Below are positions 7,222-14,472 of a stretch of DNA of 64,000 bases, piece by piece. Position 1 is the stretch's first letter; each line of letters opens with the position of its first letter. Source of the DNA: Dysgonamonadaceae bacterium (GTDB lineage Bacteria; Bacteroidota; Bacteroidia; Bacteroidales; Azobacteroidaceae). A program made the position numbers and the translations under genes. The stretch covers positions 1-64,000 of the forward strand of contig JAIRVZ010000111.1 in assembly GCA_031253625.1 (NCBI GenBank), read 5' to 3'. The notes beneath the pieces were generated by a model. The model was not told where the DNA came from. It worked only from the letters and a program-made list of their open reading frames with translations, and did not search any database.

Positions 7222-9543
7222 TTAGTCCATAAACCGAGGATTAAAAATTACATATCCTATATTCAAACCAAAATTCCAATTATTCCTTGGAAAGCTATAA
7301 TAATTTCCGAAGACACTTACAGATAAAAATGGAAATTGAATTACCAATGAAGTTTCTCCCATATAAGTAATATTTGAAAACAAATTGCCATAATACGCTT
7401 GGGCATTAGCACCTTGTTTTATTGGTCTAACCGGCGCAAACACATTAAAATCACCGCGTAAATGAATCATTTGATTCACTTTGTAAATAGGCGTAATGCC
7501 TGTCGCAACATATTGATTAGCCCTGAAACCTTCATTAAAAACCAATTTGCTATGCGGTGTGGGAGTAAAAGCCGGAGCCTGCATAACACTTGTAGTATAA
7601 TTACTTTGTAAGTTTTTACTTGATATAACTGTTTCCAACAGATACCCGTAATTTAGTTTATTATTTATTATATGATAGTTATTTATGCGTCCGAATATTT
7701 GTAACCACGATTGATTTTCGGTTATGTTATCTTTAATCGGACTATAGAATTTACTACCCGGTCTATATGATTCTTTTCCTGCAACAAATTGAGTTAGCAT
7801 ATTGTAATTCTTACCGGTTATAGGGTATTGTTTAGCATCAAATGTGTTTTTTTCGATAGAAACACCTAATGAAAACAAATCATAAGCACTTGTATCAAAA
7901 TTAGTATTTGGGAGGTTCGTTTTGTTTTGATAATATTTATCTTCTAAATAACCATATCCTATTTTGATTTCACTTTTACCTTCATTCCCAAAAGGAAAAC
8001 CTACACTCAATTTCGTATATCCTTCACTCTGTTGCATGAAAGTAAGCAAGTCATCATCTATAAATAATTTTTCACTTTCGTAATATCTACGATAACTAAA
8101 TGCGTTCATAAACTTGAAGTAAATCGGAAATTTATATGGAGGTTCGACTCTTCCTTGTAATAAATAACCGTTAAATGCGTTTCCAACCTGTAAATCCAAA
8201 TTAAGATTTATAGAATATTCGGTTAAAAACTTATATCCTAATCCTAAATAAAACTGATTGGCATTCATCGAAGATATGTTTCCACCAAAAGCCACCGTTA
8301 TTTCATCATCTATTTTAACATTTAACAGCAAGTCGAAGTAACCTGTTTCTTGATTATACCGAGCATGAGGAATAATTTCTTTTATTTTAATATCAGCCAA
8401 AAGCTTGAAATACGCCTTTCTGAAATCTTCCATAGTAAAAGTATCAAGTTCGTTGTTCTTTAGCTGACTTTCAATATAATCTCTTTGGTCTCGCGTTGCT
8501 CCGGTAATGATAACTTTTTGAAACAGAAGTGCCGGTTTACGATTACGAAAATCTGCTCTTTTTTGGGCTATTTCTTCCGGTGAAACGGTTCTTTCAACTC
8601 GCAATCTGATTGAATCGACCATTTCCAACCCTCGCTTATAACCAATCTCAAAAAGTTCCGGAGCCCTATCAAAATCCAACAAGCCAATTTCATCTAAGTC
8701 GAAACGAAAGAAAATACCTTTCTCCGGATTTAACGAATAGTCTGTTCTTTGTCCAATTATCATACTTTCAAGCTGTCCATACAGACTTCGATCCATTTTT
8801 TGTGCTTTTTTGGAAGTTCCTGCAACCGCACTACCAATAATAAAATCCGGCCTAAACGCATTCACCATAGGCCTGATAGGAAAATTATCATACAATCCTC
8901 CATCATACAATGGCACATCATCTTGAACAATCGGCTTGAACACAAAGGGAAATGTCATAGATGCTCTTACTGCATCGCCCAAATCTCCCGATCGAAAAAT
9001 TATTGGCCTTTTGTTATAAACATCAGACGCTATGCAAAGAAATGGAACCATTAAATTATTAAAATCTCCATCTGAAACCGCATTTGCCTGAGCAAATAAT
9101 CCCATAAATGCCTGATTCATTTGTATCGGATTAATCAGATTAGTAGGAAGAATAGAACCCAAAACATCGGTCGAATCTCTCAACGGAATAGGAACCGTAA
9201 ATTTAACAAATTCAGGAGTTTCATTTGGTTTTCTGAAGTAATAAAAATAGTTATCTTCTACTTTCCCGGTTTGCCAATAATGAAAATCTTTCGACATGAA
9301 AAGGTCAAGCATTTCCCTGGGAGAATATCCCATGGCATACATAGCACCTACGATAGACCCGATTGATGTTCCACTGATATAATCAATTGGTATGTTATTT
9401 TCTTCGAGGGCTTCGATTAAACCGATATGAGCCATACCTTTAGCGCCTCCTCCACTCAACACTAAACCTACTCTTTGTCCGAATACCATACTGTTTCCGG
9501 ACAAACACAAAACTAAAAAAAATAAAACTATTCGTCTGAACAT
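7222..9543 (-). CDS. Patatin-like phospholipase fused to an outer-membrane beta-barrel
   Basis: A 773-residue exported protein. Residues 1-22 are a signal peptide. The patatin domain follows: oxyanion loop SGGGAKGMAHIG near 31-42, nucleophile elbow GTSIGS near 58-63, and catalytic Asp in DGGLYDNFP near 217. A POTRA-like segment (about 330-420) and a BamA/TamA-type barrel (about 430-773) complete it. The architecture matches PlpD-like type Vd secreted lipases, and homologues are common in Bacteroidota. Both catalytic residues are present, so lipid hydrolysis is likely; the substrate is unknown. It diverges from the his operon. Confidence 0.9.
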   Translation of the reverse strand: MFRRIVLFFLVLCLSGNSMVFGQRVGLVLSGGGAKGMAHIGLIEALEENNIPIDYISGTSIGSIVGAMYAMGYSPREMLDLFMSKDFHYWQTGKVEDNYFYYFRKPNETPEFVKFTVPIPLRDSTDVLGSILPTNLINPIQMNQAFMGLFAQANAVSDGDFNNLMVPFLCIASDVYNKRPIIFRSGDLGDAVRASMTFPFVFKPIVQDDVPLYDGGLYDNFPIRPMVNAFRPDFIIGSAVAGTSKKAQKMDRSLYGQLESMIIGQRTDYSLNPEKGIFFRFDLDEIGLLDFDRAPELFEIGYKRGLEMVDSIRLRVERTVSPEEIAQKRADFRNRKPALLFQKVIITGATRDQRDYIESQLKNNELDTFTMEDFRKAYFKLLADIKIKEIIPHARYNQETGYFDLLLNVKIDDEITVAFGGNISSMNANQFYLGLGYKFLTEYSINLNLDLQVGNAFNGYLLQGRVEPPYKFPIYFKFMNAFSYRRYYESEKLFIDDDLLTFMQQSEGYTKLSVGFPFGNEGKSEIKIGYGYLEDKYYQNKTNLPNTNFDTSAYDLFSLGVSIEKNTFDAKQYPITGKNYNMLTQFVAGKESYRPGSKFYSPIKDNITENQSWLQIFGRINNYHIINNKLNYGYLLETVISSKNLQSNYTTSVMQAPAFTPTPHSKLVFNEGFRANQYVATGITPIYKVNQMIHLRGDFNVFAPVRPIKQGANAQAYYGNLFSNITYMGETSLVIQFPFLSVSVFGNYYSFPRNNWNFGLNIGYVIFNPRFMD

Positions 9544-9583
9544 AACAAAAACAAAATCTTGTATCTTACATCACAAAACTCTC

Positions 9584-9591
9584 CAAAGATA
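9584..9591 (-). promoter_or_regulatory. -7 promoter element of the patatin gene
   Basis: TATCTTTG on the minus strand matches TAnnTTTG, 41 bases upstream of the start codon. No -33 TTG is evident at 19 bp, so support is partial. Confidence 0.4.
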
Positions 9592-9652
9592 GGTTTAAAC
9601 TTTTTTCCTTGCACATAAATACAGAAAATTTTTTATTTATTTATTTTTTAAT

Positions 9653-9660
9653 TACCTTTG
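9653..9660 (+). promoter_or_regulatory. -7 promoter element TACCTTTG of the his operon
   Basis: An exact TAnnTTTG match lies 19 bases before the leader-peptide ATG, so the predicted transcript would start near 9667 with a very short untranslated lead. The -33 region is A/T-rich without a clear TTG. Confidence 0.65.
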
Positions 9661-9679
9661 CAGAGAAAATAAAAACATC

Positions 9680-9721
9680 ATGAATCGTTACACTCATATC
9701 CATCATCATTACAACGGGTAA
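9680..9721 (+). CDS. hisL: His operon leader peptide MNRYTHIHHHYNG
   Basis: A 13-codon open frame (ATG at 9680, TAA at 9719-9721) encodes MNRYTHIHHHYNG, with four CAT histidine codons, three of them consecutive. It lies between a -7 element and a terminator hairpin, directly upstream of hisG. This is the arrangement of a ribosome-mediated attenuator: ribosomes stalling on His codons when charged tRNA-His is scarce should favour antitermination. Analogous hisL peptides are known in enterobacteria. The frame is seen directly; translation and regulation are inferred. Confidence 0.85.
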   Translation: MNRYTHIHHHYNG

Positions 9722-9790
9722 TCTCGGTGGGTTTTTGTGTGTATTAAAAAAATATAAGGCTTACCGGACAGGTGAGCCTTCTTTGTTGGT
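9708..9790 (+). promoter_or_regulatory. Histidine attenuator with terminator stem
   Basis: The terminator stem is AAGGCTTACC (9756-9765) with GGTGAGCCTT (9771-9780), a 5-base loop and a T-rich tail CTTTGTTGGT. A competing hairpin, ATTAC-AACGG-GTAAT (9708-9722), spans the leader stop codon. The CGGGTAA bases at the leader end can also pair with TTACCGG (9761-9767) at 6 of 7 positions, a plausible antiterminator that a ribosome at the stop codon would block. Folding energies were not computed. Confidence 0.75.
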
Positions 9791-9812
9791 GTAATCTTAA
9801 TTTATTGAATAT

Positions 9813-10664
9813 ATGCTTAGAATTGCTGTACAAGCCAAAGGTCGATTGTTTGAAGAAACAATGGAATTATTAAACGAAACCGGTATTAAATTGGTTTTAG
9901 GTAAAAGAAGTTTATTGGTTCCTGCTAAAACATTTCCTGTAGAATTACTTTTCTTACGGGATGACGATATTCCTCAATCGGTAGCATCAGGCGTTGCTGA
10001 TGTTGGAATTGTCGGAGAAAACGAATTTGTGGAAAAAAAGGAAAATGCACAAATCATTAAACGCCTTGGTTTCAGTAAATGTCGTTTATCTTTAGCCATT
10101 CCTAAAGATGAAGAATACAGTAATTTGAGTTGGTTTTCCGGTAAAAAAATAGCTACCTCCTACCCCGAAATCCTCTCTGATTTTTTTAAGAAAAATGCAA
10201 TTAAAGCCGGAATACACGTCATTTCCGGTTCGGTTGAAATTGCTCCCGGAATTGGTTTGGCAGATGCCATTTTCGACATTGTAAGTTCGGGTAGCACACT
10301 GGTTAGCAACCGATTAAAAGAAGTTGAGGTTGTAATGGATTCCGAAGCTTTATTGATTGGCAACAATAAGCTAAGCAATGAAAAACAGGAAATCCTTAAC
10401 GAGTTGATTTTCAGAATAGATGCCGTACAAACAGCTGAGAATAAAAAATATATCTTATTGAACGCTCCTAACGACAAATTAGACGAAATTTTCGCTGTTT
10501 TGCCAGGAATGAAGAGTCCTACGGTACTTCCGTTGGCTCAAGAAGGTTGGAGTTCTATTCATTCGGTCATCGACGAAAAACGTTTTTGGGAGATTATCGG
10601 GAAATTAAAAGCCTTGGGAGCCGAAGGCATTTTGGTTATTCCGATAGAGAAAATGATATTGTAA
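9813..10664 (+). CDS. hisG: ATP phosphoribosyltransferase, long form
   Basis: Catalyses the first step of histidine synthesis, joining ATP and PRPP. The 283-residue length and the C-terminal segment from about 205 (KYILLNAPNDKLDEIFAVLPGMKSPTV) identify the long HisG with its ACT-like regulatory domain, which binds histidine for feedback inhibition. The PRPP site region contains DAIFDIVSSGSTLVSNRL near 150-167. The start follows MLRIAVQAKGRL, typical of this family. It is the first structural gene after the attenuator and is followed 30 bases later by the boundary of the inserted cassettes. Confidence 0.97.
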   Translation: MLRIAVQAKGRLFEETMELLNETGIKLVLGKRSLLVPAKTFPVELLFLRDDDIPQSVASGVADVGIVGENEFVEKKENAQIIKRLGFSKCRLSLAIPKDEEYSNLSWFSGKKIATSYPEILSDFFKKNAIKAGIHVISGSVEIAPGIGLADAIFDIVSSGSTLVSNRLKEVEVVMDSEALLIGNNKLSNEKQEILNELIFRIDAVQTAENKKYILLNAPNDKLDEIFAVLPGMKSPTVLPLAQEGWSSIHSVIDEKRFWEIIGKLKALGAEGILVIPIEKMIL

Positions 10665-10690
10665 TTTATACACTATACTGCGTATATTTG
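10659..10690 (+). promoter_or_regulatory. Candidate promoter at the cassette insertion edge (TTG - 21 bp - TATATTTG)
   Basis: TTG at 10659-10661 and TATATTTG at 10683-10690 are separated by 21 bp. The -7 element ends 4 bases before the G|TTA junction, so it could drive the inserted genes and hisD. It overlaps the hisG stop codon. Confidence 0.5.
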
Positions 10691-10766
10691 CGAGTTAGAG
10701 GCAATGCGGAGACAGCGCAGCGGGAATTGAAAGTATTTTAGAATAAATTATAAAAGTAAATTAGAA

Positions 10767-11474
10767 ATGGAAAAAATTAGAAATGGAATAGCAATTTCCT
10801 TTACTGCAATGTTACCTATATTGTCAGTGCCTTTTTATAGTTATTTGACTTCAAAGGATATACCACAATTTCTTGCGTTATTCTTATTGATGTTGATTTC
10901 TATCTTAATTGCTTGTTTTAGTTATTTTTTTCTGCCAAACCTGCTTAATCGCTTTTACTTTATCAGACGTTTATTTTACCCACTTGCAAGATATGAAGGT
11001 CAATGGATTAATATCATAGATATAGATAATCAAGTAGATGACCGTGTTTGTGGTTTCAGTAACTTTAAATACGACAAGTTTGAGAATACTTATTTATATT
11101 CAGGTGAAAATTTTAATAGTAAAGGAGTGTTATTAACTTCATTTGTTATTAACGATATTCAGTATTCAAAAGAGATTAATGGTTTCAGATTTTTTGGCAT
11201 TGTCAAAAAAAATGATGATACTTCGTTTTATTGCTACGGAGAAATTGCATTCACAGAAACAGGAGACAAAAAAATAAATTCTGCTCATGGCTTTTTTATT
11301 AACAATAGTAAAATAATTGTACGTGCGAAATTTATTGTTGATAGAATAGAGGATAGTGATATTTCGCATTTTTTAGGAGAGAATAATAATTTAAAGCGTA
11401 GCAATCAACGTGCAATTTTTGCCGCAAAATATTACCAAAAATACAAAGAATCTATAAATTTACAAGAAGTATGA
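10767..11474 (+). CDS. Two-TM, beta-rich hypothetical protein (Cap15-like architecture)
   Basis: A 235-residue protein encoded by cassette 1. Two hydrophobic helices lie near residues 8-27 (ISFTAMLPILSVPFYSYLT) and 33-56 (FLALFLLMLISILIACFSYFF). A cytosolic domain of alternating strands follows from about 72 (ARYEGQWINIIDID) to 195. A two-TM plus beta-barrel plan is that of the SMODS-associated 2TM-beta (Cap15) effectors of CBASS defence, which bind cyclic oligonucleotides. No CD-NTase gene is nearby, and I cannot confirm homology from sequence reading alone. It is otherwise a hypothetical membrane protein, A/T-rich in contrast to the flanking recombination site. Confidence 0.7.
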   Translation: MEKIRNGIAISFTAMLPILSVPFYSYLTSKDIPQFLALFLLMLISILIACFSYFFLPNLLNRFYFIRRLFYPLARYEGQWINIIDIDNQVDDRVCGFSNFKYDKFENTYLYSGENFNSKGVLLTSFVINDIQYSKEINGFRFFGIVKKNDDTSFYCYGEIAFTETGDKKINSAHGFFINNSKIIVRAKFIVDRIEDSDISHFLGENNNLKRSNQRAIFAAKYYQKYKESINLQEV

Positions 11475-11532
11475 ATATTGGAAAAACAATTAGAGTTAAC
11501 AGATTATTGTATAAAGAAATAGAATGCACTGC

Positions 11533-11660
11533 CTCTAACGAGTGGTTTCACGCAAGCGGGGGTGTATGCCCGCAGACAGTTTTGTGGGAATTTGGAAGTG
11601 TATCGCCCGCCCGAACCTTTGTGAGCCCCCCGCCTGCGTGAAGCCGCCACTACGTTATGT
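11533..11660 (+). repeat. attC-like recombination site 1
   Basis: R'' CTCTAAC (11533-11539) and R' GTTATGT (11654-11660) bound a 128-bp imperfect palindrome. Arms TAACGAGTGG-TTTCACGCAAG and (complement of the right side) TAACGTAGTGGCGGCTTCAC pair, with an extra T and an extra CGG on one side only, like the extrahelical bases that orient attC sites. The length lies within the known attC range (roughly 57-141 bp). It is strikingly GC-rich against its surroundings. Confidence 0.75.
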
Positions 11661-11759
11661 GCAAGCGGCGGACAGCGTGCGGACAATGAAAAGCGAGTTT
11701 GAACGTTAAACAAAATATAAACCTTCCGACAGGACATAAAAAAGAAAAAACATAAACTA

Positions 11760-12347
11760 ATGAGTAAAAAAGAAAAAATGGACAATCATAATAATTCACA
11801 GAATACAAATATGATTTGTCCTGCGGAAGCAGCAGGAATGCTTGACAATTCGTTCCGAAAACTAATACACAATCCTCAAAAAATACTGAAACCGTATATT
11901 AAAGCAGGAATGACAGTTTTAGATGTAGGCTGTGGACCCGGATTTTTTTCGATTGAAATTGCAAAAATGCTTAACGGTTCAGGAAAGGTTATTGCCACTG
12001 ACATACAAGAAAAAATGCTTGACAAAGTCAGAAAAAAGATTAAAAGTACAAATTTGGAACAAACCGTTGAATTGCATAAAAGCGATTTAGAAAATATAGG
12101 CGTTGCTGAAAAAGTAGATTTTGTATTAGTATTTTGGATGCTTCACGAGGTAAGAAATCAAGAGAGATTTTTAGAAGAATTGATTTCAATACTGAAACCT
12201 AATGGTTTGATTTTTATAATTGAGCCGAAATTTCACGTAACAAAGACAGAGTTCAGAAAAATAGTTGATAAGATAAAAGCAAGCGGACTTACAATAGTTG
12301 AAAATCCAAAAGTATTTATTAGTCGGACAATTGTATTGAGTAAATAA
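11760..12347 (+). CDS. Class I SAM-dependent methyltransferase (cassette gene)
   Basis: A 195-residue protein encoded by cassette 2. Motif I, VLDVGCGPGFFSIEIA, lies near residues 52-67, the acidic end of strand 2 is VIATDIQEKML near 75-85, motif post-II is LHKSDLENIG, and VFWMLHEV near 122-129 followed by LKPNGLIFIIEP near 145-156 completes the Rossmann methyltransferase fold. It resembles small-molecule methyltransferases of the UbiE/ArsM-like group, but the substrate is unknown. ATG at 11760 or 11778 may be used. Its stop is 17 bases before the second attC-like site. Confidence 0.88.
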   Translation: MSKKEKMDNHNNSQNTNMICPAEAAGMLDNSFRKLIHNPQKILKPYIKAGMTVLDVGCGPGFFSIEIAKMLNGSGKVIATDIQEKMLDKVRKKIKSTNLEQTVELHKSDLENIGVAEKVDFVLVFWMLHEVRNQERFLEELISILKPNGLIFIIEPKFHVTKTEFRKIVDKIKASGLTIVENPKVFISRTIVLSK

Positions 12348-12364
12348 AGAATGAAAATGCCAGC

Positions 12365-12452
12365 AGATAACGAGCAATTTTGCGAGAGCGGGGTTGTACG
12401 CAGCAGAAACATTTGTGCCCCCCGCCTGCGTGAAGCCGCCACCACGTTACTC
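12365..12452 (+). repeat. attC-like recombination site 2
   Basis: R'' AGATAAC (12365-12371) and R' GTTACTC (12446-12452) bound 88 bp. Its right half is almost identical to that of site 1 over about 33 bp (CCCCCCGCCTGCGTGAAGCC followed by GCCACNACGTTA). The left half is more diverged, so the palindrome is less perfect. Confidence 0.7.
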
Positions 12453-12492
12453 CTGTTTAAATTTGAAAACATTTTGATAATAATACAATCCT

Positions 12493-13767
12493 ATGCAAAT
12501 AGTAAAATATCCTCAAAAAAGCGATTGGGCACAAATCCTAACTCGCCCAACATTCGACAATTCGGCTTTATTCGAAATCGTCAAAGATGTTTTGGACGAT
12601 GTTCGTATACGCTGCGATGAAGCAGTAAAAGAATACGGATTAAAATTCGACAAAGTAGAATTATCAGATTTACAAGTATCTGAAAATGAAATTATCGAGG
12701 CTGAAAAGTTGATTTCCGACGAACTGAAATCAGCTATTCTATTGGCAAAAGGTAATATCGAAAAATTCCATGCCGCACAACGACATGATTTGCCAAAAAT
12801 CGAAACAATGCCGGGCGTAACCTGTTGGCAAAAAGCAGTCGCGATAGAAAAAGTAGGATTGTATATTCCGGGAGGAACTGCTCCCCTATTTTCTACGGTA
12901 TTGATGTTGGCCATTCCTGCACAAATTGCCGGTTGCAAAGAAATTATGCTTTGTTCGCCTCCCAACCGTGATGGGAAAATACATCCTGCAGTGTTGTATG
13001 CTGCTAAAGTTTCGGGTGTTACAAAAATATATAAAATCGGTGGTATTCAAGCGATTGGCGCCATGTCTTACGGTACGGAAAGCGTTCCGAAAGTATATAA
13101 AATATTTGGTCCAGGCAATCAATATGTTACCGCAGCCAAACAGCTGGTTTCGTTGAGCGATGTAGCCATTGATATGCCTGCCGGTCCTTCGGAAGTGGAA
13201 GTATTGGCTGACGAAACAGCAAATCCTGTTTTCGTTGCTGCCGATTTGCTTTCTCAAGCAGAGCACGGCATCGACAGTCAGGCAATTTTAATCACAACAA
13301 GCGAATCATTGGCCAACGAAGTTGTAGAGCAGGTTGCTATTCAAGTAGAACAATTGCCGCGCGCTGATATAGCAAAGAAAGCATTGGAACATAGCAAGAT
13401 AATTATTGTAAAAGAAATGAACGAGGCCATTGCCGTTACCAACGAATACGCGCCCGAACATTTGATTATTTCAACCCAAAATTATCGTGAAATTGCCGAA
13501 AAAATCATCAATGCAGGCTCAATTTTCCTTGGAAATTACACTCCCGAAAGCGCAGGAGATTACGCCTCAGGAACCAATCATACATTGCCCACAAACAGTT
13601 ATGCTAAAGCATATAGCGGTGTTAATTTGGATAGTTTTATAAAAAAAATCACTTTCCAAGAAATAACGAAAGAAGGTTTGCAAAATATTGGCGATGCTAT
13701 TGAGATTATGGCAGAAAATGAATTGCTTACAGCACACAAGAATGCAGTGCAGTTAAGGAGGAAATAA
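12493..13767 (+). CDS. hisD: Histidinol dehydrogenase
   Basis: Catalyses the last two NAD-dependent oxidations, histidinol to histidine. The 424-residue length is normal. Recognisable segments are VGLYIPGGTAPLFSTVLML near residues 118-136, GPGNQYVTAAKQLV near 205-218, the zinc/catalytic region SQAEHGIDSQA near 253-263, EYAPEHL near 315-321 and GDYASGTNHTLPT near 353-365. The start MQIVKYPQKSDW is natural for Bacteroidota HisD. It lies 46 bases downstream of the cassette boundary and is therefore separated from hisG by 1.8 kb of foreign-looking DNA. Confidence 0.97.
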   Translation: MQIVKYPQKSDWAQILTRPTFDNSALFEIVKDVLDDVRIRCDEAVKEYGLKFDKVELSDLQVSENEIIEAEKLISDELKSAILLAKGNIEKFHAAQRHDLPKIETMPGVTCWQKAVAIEKVGLYIPGGTAPLFSTVLMLAIPAQIAGCKEIMLCSPPNRDGKIHPAVLYAAKVSGVTKIYKIGGIQAIGAMSYGTESVPKVYKIFGPGNQYVTAAKQLVSLSDVAIDMPAGPSEVEVLADETANPVFVAADLLSQAEHGIDSQAILITTSESLANEVVEQVAIQVEQLPRADIAKKALEHSKIIIVKEMNEAIAVTNEYAPEHLIISTQNYREIAEKIINAGSIFLGNYTPESAGDYASGTNHTLPTNSYAKAYSGVNLDSFIKKITFQEITKEGLQNIGDAIEIMAENELLTAHKNAVQLRRK

Positions 13768-13808
13768 GTCTATTAAAATATTTTCAAACTAAATAAAATC
13801 AAAACAAA

Positions 13809-14438
13809 ATGGAAAATCAAAACAGCATTAAATTATTTGAGAACAAGCAAGTTCGCTCGGTATGGGATAGCGAACAGGAAAAATGGTACATCTCTGTAGT
13901 AGATGTTATCGAAGTATTAACAGGAAGCGACCGACCGCGAAAATATTGGGACGACCTAAAACGTAAGTTACGAGCAGAAGGGAGTGAACTGTCCGAAAAA
14001 ATCGGACAGTTGAAATTACTGGCTCCTGACGGCAAAATGCGTCTTACCGATGTGGCTGATGTAGAGCAACTCTTTCGTCTCATACAATCCATTCCTTCAC
14101 CCAAAGCAGAGCCATTCAAGCAGTGGCTGGCACAACTTGCTCGCGAACGTTTGGAAGAAATTGACAATCCCGAACAAGGCATTAACCGTGTACTGGAATA
14201 CTATCATCGCAAAGGCTATTCCGATAAATGGATTAATCAACGCCTGAAGTCAATCGAAGTTCGCAAAGAGTTGACCGATGAATGGGAACGAAGAGGTGTA
14301 AAACAGGGACAGGAGTTTTCCACGCTAACCGACATTAGTAGTAAAATTGTTGGTAATACTCGGCAAGAAATAGAAGAAAATATCGGGAAAAGCATTGTTT
14401 CACCGGTTAATGCGAAAGAAATAAAAAGATTGAAATAA
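13809..14438 (+). CDS. BRO-family (Bro-N) protein, internally shortened
   Basis: A 209-residue protein with an N-terminal BRO domain (about residues 8-105: VRSVWDSEQEKWYISVVDVIEVLTGS, KYWDDLKRKL, LFRLIQSIPSPKAEPFKQWL), like DinD-type and phage antirepressor-like proteins that may bind DNA. Family members I recall are about 270-290 residues and continue after the EW..RG..QGQE..LT segment with a region of about 60-75 residues containing GLKRENLRDHM and ELIFTMLGE. Here that part is absent and the reading frame joins directly to the C-terminal AGNARQ.LE...GK.VVS-like end, suggesting an in-frame deletion. It interrupts the operon between hisD and hisC. Confidence 0.85.
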   Translation: MENQNSIKLFENKQVRSVWDSEQEKWYISVVDVIEVLTGSDRPRKYWDDLKRKLRAEGSELSEKIGQLKLLAPDGKMRLTDVADVEQLFRLIQSIPSPKAEPFKQWLAQLARERLEEIDNPEQGINRVLEYYHRKGYSDKWINQRLKSIEVRKELTDEWERRGVKQGQEFSTLTDISSKIVGNTRQEIEENIGKSIVSPVNAKEIKRLK

Positions 14439-14472
14439 TATGCCTAAATTTGTGGCTTAAAAACATTAATTA

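Larger units (their letters stand above)
10695..12446 (+). mobile_element. Two integron-like gene cassettes (CALIN-like) inside the his operon
   Basis: Two one-gene units lie between hisG and hisD. Three junctions show the GTTA core: G|TTAGAGG (cut at 10694/10695), G|TTATGTGC (11654/11655) and G|TTACTCC (12446/12447). Cassette 1 is 10695-11654 and cassette 2 is 11655-12446. As in true cassettes, each start is complementary to its own R'' end: TTAGAGGCAATGC with GCACTGCCTCTAA (cassette 1), and TTATGTGC with GCAGATAA (cassette 2), each with one mismatch. Each ends in a GC-rich imperfect palindrome. No integrase gene is in the window. Without the unit, hisG and hisD would be about 76 bp apart. 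Confidence 0.75.

Noticed and set aside
9722-9745. GGTGGG-rich stretch after hisL considered as a riboswitch or T-box element
   Set aside because: No T-box specifier stem, AGGGTGG..ACCGCG motif pair or known riboswitch core is present; the leader peptide and terminator explain the region.
10683-10694. Possible attI integration site immediately before cassette 1
   Set aside because: The GCGAG|TTA junction has a core site, but without an adjacent integrase and its binding sites an attI cannot be claimed; it is treated only as the insertion boundary.
11471-11641. Open frame of about 56 codons starting at ATG 11471 (MNIGKTIRVNRLL...), whose start resembles the N-terminus of class I aldolase-like proteins
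   Set aside because: Only the first dozen residues look protein-like; the rest is translation of the attC-like palindrome and ends within it. It may be a remnant of a gene cut by cassette formation, but the evidence is too thin to call a gene or pseudogene.
12233-12620. Several open frames across the second attC-like site (both strands)
   Set aside because: They are translations of the GC-rich palindrome and of the starts and ends of neighbouring genes; composition is not protein-like.
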